A DNA stretch of 64,000 bases from Cyathus striatus (lineage: Eukaryota; Basidiomycota; Agaricomycetes; Agaricales; Nidulariaceae): contig JAOVFP010000004.1 in the NCBI GenBank assembly GCA_025738555.1, forward strand, positions 4,650,001 through 4,714,000. Reading direction: 5' to 3'. The position numbers were made by a program, and so were the translations under genes. Under the pieces are notes generated by a model. The model was not told the origin of the DNA, ran no database searches, and saw only the letters and a list, made by a program, of their open reading frames with translations. Positions 10,640 through 22,836 of the stretch are shown piece after piece. Positions within the stretch are counted from its first letter, which is position 1. Each line of letters starts with the position of its first letter.

Positions 10640-13600
10640 TGTGCTGAGGGCTGAGGGCTTGGTGACACCACATTGACAAGCTTTACTGTCACATACTTGA
10701 AGTGCATCATGGTGTTGTGATGACTAATGAAAGCAGTGGTGAAGTTGACAGTGTGCAGGAGGGAGACACACCACACAATGCCCATGGCATCAACATTACT
10801 GATGTTGTCAATGATTGGTGTTATTTTGGCACAAAGACCTTTTGTGCATCACATTGCATTGAACACAGCTCTATTCTTAAGTATTAATAATAGTAAATAC
10901 AATGGTTCCTACTAGTACTTATCTCACCATTAAACTTGCTAAGTTACAGAGAACAATTGAGGAGGTGCATCAGTTCATTATTGTTGTAGTCTTGATTACT
11001 ACCTGAGGCCTGAGTGTTAGTTACAAAGTATCACAATACCAATACATTACTTAGCCTAATTGTAGCCTAAGAATAATAATTGTCAGTGCCAGGCTGCCAG
11101 TGCATCTAAAGCATGTCATAGTACTAGTAGTGATGCTCATCTGGCTGTCAGTAACCAGTAGATACCTGGGTGACATGTCACTGTGTCACCCACCCCAGCT
11201 TCCTCTCTCCCCACCTCAGCTTCCTCCCTTCCTTGTACTTCCCTCCCCTTCCTTTCTTTCCTCTCTCCCTTTCTGTTATGGCTTGCATCTTTCTTTGTGC
11301 AATGTCCCAGCTAAGTGCTATTATGGTTACCTGCACAATTCTAACTTTCCCTATCACTCTAGGTCTGTCTTGATGCTAAAGGGTAGTGCATACAACCAGC
11401 TGCCATATATAATCTGTGTGTAATAGGCACTCTACATATTGGGGATGGTAATTTTGGAGTATAGGTACGTCCTTCAAACACCTTTTTAGCCTCATATTAA
11501 TGATATAGTGTATGAGATAGTTGTGTCATTACAGTATTTGCATGATTATGAAATCACCAGCTATGCAACACTCTAGTGCCATCACTCTCATTCACTGACT
11601 CTTTCAATCAGACCAATGTGAAGGAAGTAGATGGTATACTGGTGTAACCCAGTAATATACTTATGATTTGACTTACTTTGTTTCTTTTATCTTTTATCCT
11701 CAATTGCTTTTTCTATCTACTCCAACTTACTATTGTTTCATTTATATCTTAATATTTTTGCTTGAAGATATGCTGTGCAAGCAGTACTTTTGATTTTATG
11801 CACTTTTTTTTCCTTGTGTGAACTTAGAGATGCAGTGCAGCTTAACCAAACATTGGGAAGCCAATGCCAAATACCACATGACTCCACCTGTGCGCTGTCG
11901 CATCTTGCTAACACTTTCAATGTGTCTTGGTTATCCTCTTCTTCACTCACTGCTTTCCTCTATCTTCTCACTATCTAGGCCTCAAGATTTCATCCTAAAG
12001 ACTGTGCAAGACAACATTTGGACCTTCTTGGCACAATGCAGCCTTTATTTCAAATTTCTTCTTGATCTTTCTTTTTCTTTTTCAATTCTTTATCATCCAC
12101 TGTATTTTTCCACTACAATACATGTTCCTTCTTCTTTTCTTCTGTTCCCAATATTCCAACCTACCAGTGTCCAACAACAGAGCACCCTGCCACCTACCAT
12201 GTGTTGTCAAGCTACAGCCTAGTCCACTGCACAGTTACTTTGGGGAGAGTAACTGGTCATCACCTCCAATGTTATACATTTCATGGTAATGTCAAGAGCA
12301 AGTCACCATCATTGTACATAGGTTCAAAGATTACTGGGAGTGGTAAGATATCCTATTCATCTTCAAACACAGTATCTTTTGTATGTTACAGTTGTACTCT
12401 TTCTTTCTCTCATATTCTCATTTAACCTTGTTATGGTACTATCTATTTCATATTCATTCATTTATGCAATATTTTCTGGGCACTAGTGACATGAGAGCAT
12501 GCATGTGCTATCCCATCTCAACTGCCATTCCTGTATATACCTTGAGTTGGTACTTGGGAAGAATTCACCTCCCTTTCTGGCTATTCTCTGCATGCACATA
12601 CTGAGCCTCTGAGTTACCAAGTCAAATAGGAAGCATCAACAACAACCTCAATTATTTAAGATAAGTTCTCTCCATTGTCTCTAGTTACTAACTACTCTCA
12701 TCTAGGGTTATTGTAGTTATTCTATAAAGTCAGGTATGATGCTCACAGTGCATCAATGAGTTATTTCCTCCACATCAAGCCCCCACCACTGTTCCATGCA
12801 GAACTGAAGCCAACTTTTATTTACACAGCATTAGCAACACCTCATCTTCCACTCTTTTCCCCCTCCATGCATCATGACAATGACATGTCACTGGCAAGAG
12901 TGGCATCAATGCTATATTATCAATATCCAGGCCCCCTAAGTGCCTTCCCCTCTCCATGTTCCTCTCTCAACCACAATTCGCATGGTCCTGGTATCAATGT
13001 CAATCATTGTTGATGTCATGTTGCCATGCCCACTCCAACTTCTCCACCCCAACATCCCCTCATCAATCATCCCTCCTCAAGCTCTCATGGGTTGTCAATG
13101 GGACAACATCACCAAGGCCTAAACAAACCCATTGATGCTAGGTAAGTAATCTCATCCCAGTTACAATGTCTCCAGCTGCTACCTCATATTCCCACAGCAC
13201 TGCCTATACCTCATAGATGGTCATTTCCATTCGCCAAGCTGCCTTCCTCCCTCTGTGTCTCATCTCACAAGTGGTAAGTGGCACTTCTCCATCATCCCCT
13301 CCCCACACCTCTCCTCTTCCTTCCCCCCTGCATTACAACAAAGACAATAATGCCAGTATCTTCCCAATGTTGTTGATGCAATGCAATGCCAATACCCTCA
13401 GTGTTGTCTGGACATCTCTCCTACAACCACGACCTCCCCCTCCCTCCTGCACCACCACCACTACTTGTACCCCCCCTCCCTGCTTCACAAAGACAGTAGC
13501 ACCTCTGGCAAGGACAGATTGATGGCACATCACCCAGCCTCCCTCTTCCCTCCTCCCCTGCATAATGACAACAACACCATGTCATCTGGCCCACTGACCA

Positions 13601-14344
13601 ATGCCCACAGCACCCAACCCCACCCATGCCCGCAACAAAGATGTGTACAACAGTGCCCAACACCCATGACAATGACCACACCACCCAACGCTCATGACAA
13701 CAGCCATGACACCAGCTCCAGCATCAATGCCCACAACAAAGACCAGGAGGACAAGGAGGGTGGTGCATGGCAGGAACAGCAGCAGAGTGTGTATAGTGAG
13801 GAGAGCAAGGTGGACAGTGGAAGGCATCCAGCACCTGATGACCACAACAAAGAGGAGGAGGACAGGAGGGACATCAAGGGTGGTGTGCAGCAGGAGAGGT
13901 GTGGCAGGTGCATAGCAAGGGGACAGTGCCTGACAGCCACAACAAAGAGGATGTCAGGAAGGATGTCAAGGGTGGTGCACAGCAGGAGGGGCAGCAGCAG
14001 GGGGCACATAGCACCCAACATCATCACATGCAGTCCCAGCCCCTTCTCACCCCAACCCTTACCTGTCACCATTGCCATGCCATCCACTCCTCCAGCTCCC
14101 TTCTTGCATCATGAAGATGACAACAACACTACCTCCCTATTTCATTATATTAGTATAAGTAGTTTGTGACATTAGTTTTGTTAAATTGTATCATAGTAGT
14201 GTATTTGCAATATTTTATTATTATTAAAAGCTTTATTTTTCAGATTTTGAGCAGTGTTGGTATCAGAAGAGGTGTTGGAAGATGTGGTAGGATGTATATA
14301 AGTTAGTAACATTATGCATTATCACTAGTGACTACATAGAACTA
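10640..14344. other. Low-complexity element core
   Basis: The plus strand switches from G/T-rich (9228-10700) to C/T-rich (11190-11280) and C/A-rich (12740-13720), then to a G/A-rich patch (13740-14010). The 262-codon frame at 13381-14169 is a composition artefact rich in P, T, H, Q and S, with overlapping frames on both strands. No gene is supported. Confidence 0.5.
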
Positions 14345-14415
14345 TCTAAAATTTGCAGATTCTGTATGAAGTCTGCAGATCTGTACAGACCTCTTGGGGG
14401 AGTATAAATTACTAT
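14345..14415. repeat. Palindrome block with conserved end, second copy
   Basis: Contains CTGTATGAAGTCTGCAGATC and TGTACAGACCTCTTGGGGGA, then GTATAAATTACT, matching the terminal segment at 4262-4292 almost base for base. Only the last ~70 bp are shared, so this may be a truncated copy of the same dispersed element. Confidence 0.55.
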
Positions 14416-14660
14416 CCTACTTAGGCTCTGGTACAAGACTAGTTCTACATAGTGTTTGACTAGCACAAGAATGAAACAAATGCACCATGTTTTATAACAA
14501 AACTTCAACTGCTATAAGTGCTAGTGAATGCGAAGTGCTGTGTGTTCAAAATGCAACAGCCTTTGCACAAAGGGTTTTTGTACACCAATGCCAGTGATGG
14601 ATGCTGACACACACTGATGTCAGATGCTAATGGATGCTAGCTTTCCTGCCAGTGGGCACT

Positions 14661-15035
14661 TGTTAGCGACAGACGAGCAAAATACTCGAAGCCGAACTTA
14701 AACACTTGAACGTAAGAGAAAGAATGAGTCTTATTACTAGTCTGGAATAAACTAGCACAAGAATAACGAACTACTGACTAGAAAGACCATATTTATAGAA
14801 AAGAACCATGAAGTAATTGCATGTAAGTATCCTACACTACAACGCATGTTTACTGTGCTTCTTCATTAAGAACTCATGTACTACGTATGGCCAAACTGTG
14901 CAACTGTGTCCGCAGTTATGATGAGTAACGTATGTTGATACGCATGGTGTCCGCATTGTAGGTCATGTGACTATCACATGACATAGATAAGATATGATTA
15001 GATAAGAGATTTAGATAAACGACGAAATCCTAACA
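14661..15035. mobile_element. Solo LTR, 375 bp
   Basis: Begins TGTTAGCGACAGACGAGC, ends ACGACGAAATCCTAACA, and is flanked on both sides by the 5-bp duplication GCACT (14656-14660 and 15036-15040). The TGTTA...TAACA ends and 5-bp duplication are the hallmark of an LTR retrotransposon LTR left by recombination. A TATA-like TATTTATAG lies near 14790. The LTR keeps many CG dinucleotides although its host repeat has few, so it arrived later. Removing it restores continuity with the left inverted repeat. Confidence 0.9.
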
Positions 15036-15337
15036 GCACTGAGCATGCACTAAGTTTTGCTGGAGTGAAAACTTCAGATTTTAGGAAAGTTTTCCCATGG
15101 TCAAAATCCTCCAGGAAGACCAAACATTTTCTTCTATGCAAAACTTGAATAAAATGTTGGCTTTTGCACCAGTTTTGTGGTCATGCAAGATGATAAATTT
15201 TGTGTAAGGGCAAAACACATTCACAATGTTACATTTGACACTTAATTCAATGAGGCTAAAATTAGAACAAAAAGAATCATTTGTATTCATGCAAAATATG
15301 TACAAAATGTATTATTTGTCTATAATTTTGCATCAGC

Positions 15338-16836
15338 TAGTGCTCCGTGAAACAGGTCTCACAGTCTGGTTCGCACATGCAGGTTAGGGTGGGCCCAGCA
15401 GGGGGCTGATTCGCTGTGCGAAGTAGTGCTAATTAGCGGGGGTACGGGGGGCGCGCCCCCCGGGAGAAATTTTGCTAATTAGCAATGCGAATCAGTAAAT
15501 CCAGGCTATTTCGCATGCTGATTAGCAATATTGTGCAGTAGGTACCACTACATATCTTACTACATTTCTACCTCTATGTTAGTTATCCATACCCATTCAA
15601 CTTGATTCATCTTCAATCTATGTCAACAATCAGTCAGCTTCCGTTGGGACAATTTGTTTTCCAAGAAAAGTGTCCCTGACGACAGCAGTACCAATGCTGA
15701 TCAGATTGGAAGGCTCCTCGTTGGTGGTTTCATTATCCAGGATATCACTATAGTGGGAGAGGTTGAAACCAGTGGCCAGTTTCTCCTATGTAATAAATAA
15801 GTATGCATTATGAGAAATCATGATACTGGTATGTATGCTTTTTCACTCGTCATTTGATTGTACTGACATAGGATTTAGGTGGTCAGCAATGGTGCTGATT
15901 TTATGGCTTTTACGTTTCGGCCCATTCAACCAGATCACACTAACATTGCTCTCTCATCAGCTGTGGATATCGGAACAACAGAAAAGATCTTTATACCAAT
16001 GGCCTATTATAATGTATATGAGTGAATCGAATGGCTTTGAATGATATCTTTAAACTCTTACCGCAAGAACGTCTGCATGTTCCTCATTTGACAGGCGCTC
16101 CCAGTATTCGCGAAGCGGCTCATTTACTTTCCGCGAATGGTTGAGTGGCTTGGTGTTTTTGCAGTAGCGGTTAAATTGTACCCTCAGCAAGACGAGGGTT
16201 TATGGTTTACCTCCCTCATCACCTCTTTTGCTTGATCTACTGTATGTCCATTCCCCTCGTAAACTTTTCCATATTCATTCTTCAGCAACACCTGTGGTGA
16301 AAGTAGAATTTCTTTTTCGACCTCTGGCTTAGAAATTATGGGTGGGAAGTTCCTGGTGCAAACATTAAGCATTGGTATGGCCAGTGTGTTTGGATTAAAG
16401 AGAATGGGTACAAGTCAGTTTGCTTTATGAGGCCACAGTTAGTGATATCTGAAATCATGCAGTGCCATTGATACATACAAGGATCCAATACAAATGCTGC
16501 CAAGTAAATATTTCTGGCAATCTCATTTTCAATGAGCTGTGATAACCTAAAGTTTGCAATTTGATCAACTTCATTCTTAATACTCTGCATATACTTTGGC
16601 AACTTCAGTCCATCATGTATTACAATGAGATCTTGCAGCTGTACAATAACAGCAAGCCAAAAGGTGTAAAACATATCTAGAATATAATATTATAAAGAGT
16701 TCTGCTGTGTTGGAGCTATTTAGCACTAATTCGCATATCATTTTTAACTGTCTCTTAAGTAGTCGCTAATTAGCTAGCTAATTAGCCATGCGAATTAGGT
16801 CATGCGAGTTTCGCAAAGCTATTTCCTGGAGCACTA
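15338..16836 (-). mobile_element. hAT DNA transposon, decayed
   Basis: The ends are TAGTGCTCC and GGAGCACTA. The element is flanked by perfect 8-bp duplications GCATCAGC (15330-15337 and 16837-16844), as expected for hAT transposition. Near both ends lie repeats such as GCTAATTAGC and CGAATTAG. It carries remnants of a hAT transposase on the minus strand. It is inserted inside the right terminal repeat of the larger element, and its CG content is clearly higher than that of the host. Confidence 0.92.
15830..16674 (-). pseudogene. hAT transposase remnant
   Basis: Read on minus, 16674-16336 encodes a piece with IYLAAFVLDP, the conserved mid-region of fungal hAT transposases. 16184-16372 adds another open piece. 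Around 16120-16062 the frame reads PLREYWERLSNEEHADVLA, and at about 15994-15950 IFSVVPISTADERAML. Slightly further along is KRKSHKISTIADHL. The last pieces match the C-terminal hAT dimerisation region, where relatives read like IFSIVPNSMADERT. Stops and frame changes separate the pieces, and the N-terminal part is missing, so no active enzyme is made. Confidence 0.85.
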
Positions 16837-16962
16837 GCATCAGCCAATAGTGATAATATTATGACAGCCAAAATGTTTAGCCAATATTTAAAATAATTGA
16901 GGTCAAATTTGAATGGATTTTGTGAACAGCAGAAGTCACCAGCCAGCAGTGACAATGATATC

Positions 16963-17730
16963 ACCAACATTGAGGAAGTCTACTTCTGTGGAGCTTCCAA
17001 TATTCAAACTAGAGATTTAAGTTCAAATATGGAAACACACAGTTAGTAAGGAATGAGTTCAAGAGGTTGAGAACTTAGGATGGTAAAATACATGTCCAAA
17101 AGTCTCATATTCAGAAACTCTAAAGTACAAGGTACTTTACTGGGGTTTATATACATATCTACAAGGTAAGTAATGAATCATGAGTAAATCTATTGAGACA
17201 AGGGAAGTAAGTATTGAGTCAGAGAGGGGAAGGGAGAGTATGATGAGTAATAGGAACAGAGAAAGTGAAGAGGGGAAAGAGAGTCATGCTTGAATGAGTC
17301 TTGAAGAGGCGGTACCAACAAGGTCAACAGTACCATAGGTCAAAGCGGAAGCGCGAGAGAGCAGAAACCAATGAGGGGAGAGGAAGCGTATGGAAGTAAA
17401 GTCGTCGTCGCATGGACGGTCCATGCGGCGGTGCCCATATCACGTGACTGCGTTGACTGCTGACGTCAGAGCTCTGCAAGGCCGAGGCCTTACAACTTCG
17501 CTGCGGGAAGCTAAGGAGAAGTTAATCGAGCAATCCTGAAGTCTCCCAATAGAGCTCCATGAGATTAACTTCTTTTTCATGTTCAACGCAGGCGGTCCGC
17601 ATGTGCATGATGATATATTAGAATCTTGGTAAATATGAAGCGACCTTTGACCAGATCCTGTAGTATCATTTGTTAACGAAGCGCAAACGCATAAAACCCA
17701 TACACACCATCGTAAAAAAGACACATTCAC
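16963..17730. other. Intergenic, 3' side of the kinase gene
   Basis: The CG-poor character fades at about 17,300, marking the edge of the old element block. The open frame 17440-17730 on minus directly follows the kinase stop codon and has no recognisable domain; it probably covers the kinase 3' UTR. Confidence 0.5.
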
Positions 17731-19077
17731 CTACGACATCTTTAGACGACATTGGTCATAACGGCGGGGTAGAATACTCACATCATCCAGCTGTCTGAGC
17801 ACCTCAGTCGACGTTGGACGTTCACTGGGCTCTTGGTCCCAACATCGTTCCATTATCTGCTGTAAGTTTCGTTGTTTGGCGATATCGTCCGGTACTCCTG
17901 GTCTTTTGCCTTCGATCACCATAAAAATGACTGCACTATCATTCTTCTTCTCGTGGAATGGAGGCTTTCCGGTAAAAACCTATCGAAGTATATTTAGAAT
18001 GCGAGAATGATGCCGGAAACGGAGAACATACTTCTAGAACTGTCATTGCGTAAGCATATATGTCCCCAGCGAGACTGTACGGTACGCTAGGAGCGTCAGG
18101 TGAACTGTCCTCTGGAGGATTCATAATTTCTGGAGCGGTCCACCTGCACGTACCGGCAGTTTTTACAGAAGTAAAATCAGAGGACTGGATAATAAAAGAC
18201 AGTCCAAAATCAGAAAGGACCGCATGTCCATCCACGGAAATGAGGACGTTGTTCTAATAATAGAAATAATCGGTCAAAATTCAAAATGGAACGAAACTTA
18301 AAATCAAATTACGAACGCCTCTTAAATCTCCGTGAATAACAGGAGGATCGCGAGTATGCAAATAATTCAACCCGTCGGCAACTTCTTTAACCTGGATCTC
18401 TTATGAACAAGCATGTCATTTGTTAGAGCGTGTAGGAATAAATTTTATTTATACCCCACGCGCTATAATTGGTACGTACCAGTTCTAGGCGCTTGTCTGG
18501 CAAACAGTTCATTTTCTTCGTGTAGTCTACGATATTGCCATTTGGGTAGTACGCCGAAACTATGGCAGGTAGCGGTCCGAAATCATCTGTTATCCCGTAG
18601 ACAAATACTACATGGCGATGATTCAGCTGCTTCCATACCTTTGCAGCAGTGCGAAGGTCCTGTAGGGTCGCATCAATGGAAGATGATAGAATGCGGGTAC
18701 ACGGGAGAGCGACGAAACTAGCTTCAATTTCGATAAAAAGTCTGTTTGGGTCGATGTTGCCCCCCGTAAAACCTTTATTGCAACTGCTGACTTCAATTTG
18801 TTCATGCTGAGTGGTATATACGACAGGATGCATTTCGGACCGACCTTTGAACTATAATTTCCATTATATCTTCCAGTGTACAAGTCAGAGTGCTCGCCAA
18901 TTGCTATATAGTACTCGCTGGTTTTCTCCACTTGTCCGTTTAGGTCCTGCGAGCTCGATGAAGGAAAATATAGTGACCATAATTAAATAGAACTATTGGA
19001 CAAACCAGGGGGATGTTCGCGTTGTAGTTTCCTAGCTTTTGTTCCAACGTAGGCATGAAGAAATAGCTTGAGGGCAT
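17731..19077 (-). CDS. Protein kinase, fungal TKL-like
   Basis: Predicted Ser/Thr (TKL-like) protein kinase of 325 aa. Seven exons on minus: 19077-19006, 18946-18845, 18790-18719, 18659-18480, 18397-18317, 18253-18032 and 17979-17731. All introns are phase 0 and 53-65 nt, and the exons sum to 978 nt. Domain landmarks in order: IGEHSDLYTGRYNG (glycine loop, atypical), SAVAIKVLRG with the ATP-binding Lys, EVADGLNYLHTRDPPVIHGD (HRD replaced by HGD, Asp retained), GNN after the intron, SDFGLS, TAPEI (APE motif), GDIYAYAM, and CWDQEPSERPTS with the conserved Arg. HGD catalytic loops are common in Agaricomycete expanded kinases. Only ~60 residues precede the lobe, so no partner domain is visible. 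The start at MPSSYFF is the first ATG in frame; an upstream exon is possible. Apparent frame jumps near 18,790 and 18,719 are explained by introns. Confidence 0.85.
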
Positions 19078-19388
19078 GATTCGATTACTTGGCGACGATT
19101 GGCTATATAAAACCCTACTAGACGGGACGGGTGTTTCAAGTTTCAACTGCTTACACAAGTACAAACAGCCCAAATTAGGACGCGCCAAAGTAACGGAGAG
19201 TAGCGGCGGAAAATGAGCGGAAGTACGAAGTTACTATCACGTACGTATTAGGACCCTGAAAACCCTAAAAATACCCTGAACATAGCGTTGAACTAATAAC
19301 TGACAGGTATCATTAATATCACCCAAATCTTGCCCAAATCTACGATACACGGCGATCCAATCATGGCGCTTCATACACGCGGCAAGCC

Positions 19389-19819
19389 AGGACCCCTGAA
19401 ATGCCTACCAAGGATTGATCCCTGGGACGGCTGATTTGTCTGGATGGATTTTGAGAAATTTAAGCCAAAATGTCTGAATTGGATCAAGCCTTCAAAAAAT
19501 TTCGACATTTTGTCTGAATTCTGCCTCAGGCCTCCTGAGTCCCAGAGCGCTAAAAATGTCTGAAAACAGGATCAGGCCTCAAATTTCGCCTAAAATCGCG
19601 TCAGCCACTTCCGCAAAATAGTTGAAAATTTTTTGACAGAATATGTCTGTTTCTAGATCAACCATTACTCTTACAAGCCTGATTTTGTCTTAATGTTAAC
19701 TCAAGCATTTGGTCGATTTTCGGCCTCAAAATGTCTGATTTGTATCAGGCCTGGCAGCCTGTCAGCCGCCGATTTGTCTGAAATGGGATCAATCCTTAGT
19801 AGGCATTTTCAGGGGTCCT
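19389..19819. mobile_element. Non-autonomous hAT-type element (MITE), 431 bp
   Basis: Terminal inverted repeats start AGGACCCCTGAAA and continue TGCCTAC.AAGGATTGATCC on both sides. The flanks are GGCAAGCC (19381-19388) and GGCAAGCT (19820-19827), an 8-bp target duplication with one mismatch. The interior has repeated TGTCTGA subterminal motifs, typical of hAT ends, and no transposase. A second member of the family is at 22837-23949. Confidence 0.88.
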
Positions 19820-19827
19820 GGCAAGCT

Positions 19828-21441
19828 TGCAACTCAACTGCAGTCCACCGCCGTGTCCAACGTCAACCTTCGAAGTTCAAGTAGCAGTAGCAGTCCGGTT
19901 GCCCTCCTAGCTTGGCCCTAGCGACAGCTTTCAATATGGAGACAATTTTCCCGTCACAAGTGACAATTACAACTAAGTAGCATCTACGAAGTCACTGCCT
20001 TATTGAGCCTCAAACTTTGTTTACGCTATATCCAGATTCCATGACTACTACGCGGCGCAGGTTGTTGCAGGCAGTCTTACCATGCAACTCGTAACAACAA
20101 ACTGAAAGGAAGGATATAAAGGATCCCGAGGCGCACCCCAGGGAATGCTATGAGCTAGCCCCAGGCCCACGATCGAGGAGAGGCTAGGAGTGGCTAAGAG
20201 CTGGTAAAGATTGGGTAAAGAGCCAACCGAGTCCAACCGAGTATTGCAACTGGCCGCGGTTATTACAGTACATGCTACATAGGACTGAAGCCACGTAAAC
20301 GAGCACATCAAGCTGTGCTAGTTCCAGGGATTATCCTGTATTCATACACTCTTCTGCTGAAGATCCTATCGAAGGAGCGCAGGGTTTGGGTCTTGATGAG
20401 CCTTATGCAGTATACATTTCACTCTCGACTCAGTGCTGATGTCTCGAGGTGAAATTGGGTGTTATAAGACACTCCAAACCTCGCTGTTCATTTAGATTAC
20501 CCGGTGGCAAGATAAGGATGCATATTTTCGTCCTGTGCGTCAACTGCTTGTCAACTGCCTTATACGTTCACATTTGCTCAGGCTCGTCACAATTTACAGT
20601 ACCTTTGGAGTGAGACTTTCTGGTGCTGCTTTATGTACTATCTACAGCTACCCCACCTACCGCCCCACCTACTACCCTACTACCCCACTCTCAAGTTCCC
20701 CGTTCTCCTCGTCGACTCGTATTTCGGAGAACGTCGAGACGCGCACTCCAAGCGCACTCCTCGGAAAACAAGTACTTCGAAGTCCCTTCCCAATACAACC
20801 AGGCTTCAAGCGGTACCATGTGATACGCCAGCTGATTTAAGTTACCGAAGGAACATCTGTGTGAGTCATTGCAATTTGCAGCAATGCTTCTCGTCCGCTC
20901 TTCGGAATCTGAGTAGGCGGATTCCCGGATTTCTTTGCGTCGCTTACAGGAGACTTTAGAATTCAGAAGGAATAGGCAATTTTAGCACACGCTTGGAAAC
21001 CCGTTTTCCCCAAGGTTTTTGATTTGATCGGTAGTGTCCACCGTGTCAAATTATTCACAATTATTTGCAACATCATCCATCATTAACATATATATATATG
21101 AAGGTAGTTAGCACTGGCAATGAATAGAACAACTACAAGGTTCATGCGTTACGCATGCTTCATAGGGTCCTCCTCCATCATAATTGCTTTTTATGTCTTT
21201 ATACACTTATCCTCCGAATAAATGAATAATATCGATACAAAATGTGTGACTAATAAACTGTGACATTCGATATGTATTACGACAGCCATCACTACGTACC
21301 AACACAACTATCTTAAGTTGTGTTCCTGGCTGCCATTAGTGTCCTAAATGTTTGTCCTGTGGATAGTTCAGTGCCTCGAGCAGTATAAAGACTGAGAACA
21401 TCGAGCCTTTACATTTCACATTTCGCGATTAGCGCCTTAAC
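19828..21441. other. Intergenic, no gene recognised
   Basis: Short frames at 20048-20311 (minus) and 20535-20959 (plus) lack domains and splice logic. An AT run with TATATATATA lies at 21091-21100. I see nothing else that I can support. Confidence 0.45.
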
Positions 21442-21903
21442 TTACTTCCTTTCTTTCCTCCTCTTTCCTTCACTACTACCGCTCTGGCTAGATTCCGTAC
21501 GTTCCATAGGAAAAGACGCAGACGAAGAGTTCACTCCTGAACGCCCAAAAGAAGCTGAGTCCAGCGCTTTTACTATGCCCCTGTAACAGCAATACGCAAG
21601 TCAGTGTCAAGATAGATAGCTGCCTATTCACTGCCCAGAGATAGCACAGAAACCGCCAACTTACCTTTGCGTCGCGTCGATATAGTTTTCTCGATCGAAA
21701 CGCTTGGAAGTCTTGATGGACACACCAGAGCCTGATACCTCAAGTCCCTGCTTCTTCAAACTGCGATGAGAAGCAATTAAAGACTAAAGAGAAAGGTGAA
21801 ATTGTACGAATACGTACTTTTCCTTTGTTGACTCAATCCCAGTTGAGACTGCTCTCATAACATACATCACTCCATATATAGAGCTTCCGATTATTCCAGC
21901 GAA
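21442..21903 (-). CDS. Small uncharacterised protein with one hydrophobic segment, partial model
   Basis: Three consecutive exons on minus, 21903-21818, 21760-21665 and 21580-21442, keep one reading frame across introns of 57 and 84 nt with clean GTACGT/GTAAGT donors and CAG acceptors. The first exon gives FAGIIGSSIYGVMYVMRAVS, a likely membrane segment. Then come GIESTKENLKKQGLEVSG and the charged stretch KTSKRFDRENYIDATQRGI. The tail is Ser-rich, ends in a basic cluster (KRRKERK) and stops at TAA 21444-21442. The true start is not resolved; another exon further upstream (around 21,990 or 22,300) must supply the methionine. I do not recognise the family. Confidence 0.55.
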
Positions 21904-22531
21904 CTAGCGGCAAAAGTTCTAGTTCAGCATTGCAGATTAAGAACTAATTTCGGCTTGCACGTACGAACAGCAACGAGAGAATATCAAGGCTGCGACGTTT
22001 ACAGGTGCTTGTCAGTTCAAGCTGTCACGTCGAGGATGAAAGACGCACAGTCCTGCCATTGAATCCCTCTCCTATCCGGTTCCAAAGCAGCAAGTTCCAA
22101 CGAGGCAAACACTTGGCAAATACAAAGGCGAAACGGTAACAAAGTGAAATGAACGAAAGTCAATGAAATAAAATATGAAAATGGCACCGCAAAGACTTTA
22201 AGTTAGAAAAATAGAAGAATGAGGCTCGGGAGAAGTGATGAAAGTTGGAGAAAGAGATGACGGTTGCTTTGCTCCAACAAAAGCCTCGAAAAGCTTGTCG
22301 TCATAGTCGTGTGAATTTATGCTGTGCTCGCGCCGCTGATCCGGCAATTGTAGGTTTGGGCTGTGCCGCCTCCTCCGAAGTCGCGACGGCGCCTCGCCCG
22401 CAGTCGTGCGGCTCAAGCCCTACGCAAGCTATATGTCTATCTACCGTTGGTCTAACATTTCAGTGACATTAATCATTCGCTGACCGTAGTAAATGACTTG
22501 ACTGTTCTTGACATGTTGCTGTTCGTCACGA
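21904..22531. other. Probable 5' region of the small gene
   Basis: A minus-strand ATG at about 22,307 opens a short frame (MTTSFSRLLLEQSNRHLF) that could be a first exon, but no donor joins it convincingly to 21903. Otherwise nothing is supported. Confidence 0.35.
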
Positions 22532-22836
22532 CACTGGATGACTTCCCGTAAGGATCCGGCGCAGTCTGACGCCGCCAGATGTTGACGTGCCGAGGTGCCG
22601 AGCAGAATTTCAAATTCTCGAGTACCGTCAGACTGCGCCAGACATGAACATCTGGCGAGGCCCCCCCCCTTCTGCCAGACTTGCGAAAGCTTTCGAAACG
22701 CCTCCAGATGTCCCCAAAAGGTATGTTTACTCGCCTATGTGACGTTTCCACATGTCTCATCTTAACCGATATCTCCATTTTGTCCGCTTCCCTTCCTCTC
22801 CCTCCTGGTCTCGCCTACTCTATCACAGTCTATTGC

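Larger units (their letters stand above)
8743..16962. mobile_element. Large element with ~485-bp terminal inverted repeats
   Basis: The left repeat 8743-9227 matches 14594-16962 in inverted orientation, once two insertions are removed from the right side: a 375-bp solo LTR with its 5-bp duplication, and a 1499-bp hAT element with its 8-bp duplication. The remaining right repeat is 482 bp against 485 bp on the left. The outer ends share ACTGCTGGCTGG. The core, 9228-14593, is low-complexity and codes for nothing I recognise. No target duplication was found. The interrupted element would be ~6.3 kb. It is a non-autonomous or decayed DNA transposon of unknown superfamily. Confidence 0.7.

Noticed and set aside
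13381..14169. 262-codon open frame
   Set aside because: Low-complexity P/T/H/Q composition, overlapping open frames on the other strand, no splice structure, and located in a transposon core with strong strand skew.
8743..16962. A target-site duplication for the large inverted-repeat element
   Set aside because: The flanks TTCTTGAT and GACAATGA do not match at any reasonable end position; the duplication is probably eroded or the ends are slightly misplaced.
18623..18833. Kinase gene read as a frameshifted pseudogene
   Set aside because: Introns at 18844-18791 and 18718-18660 restore the frame exactly, and all exons are multiples of three.
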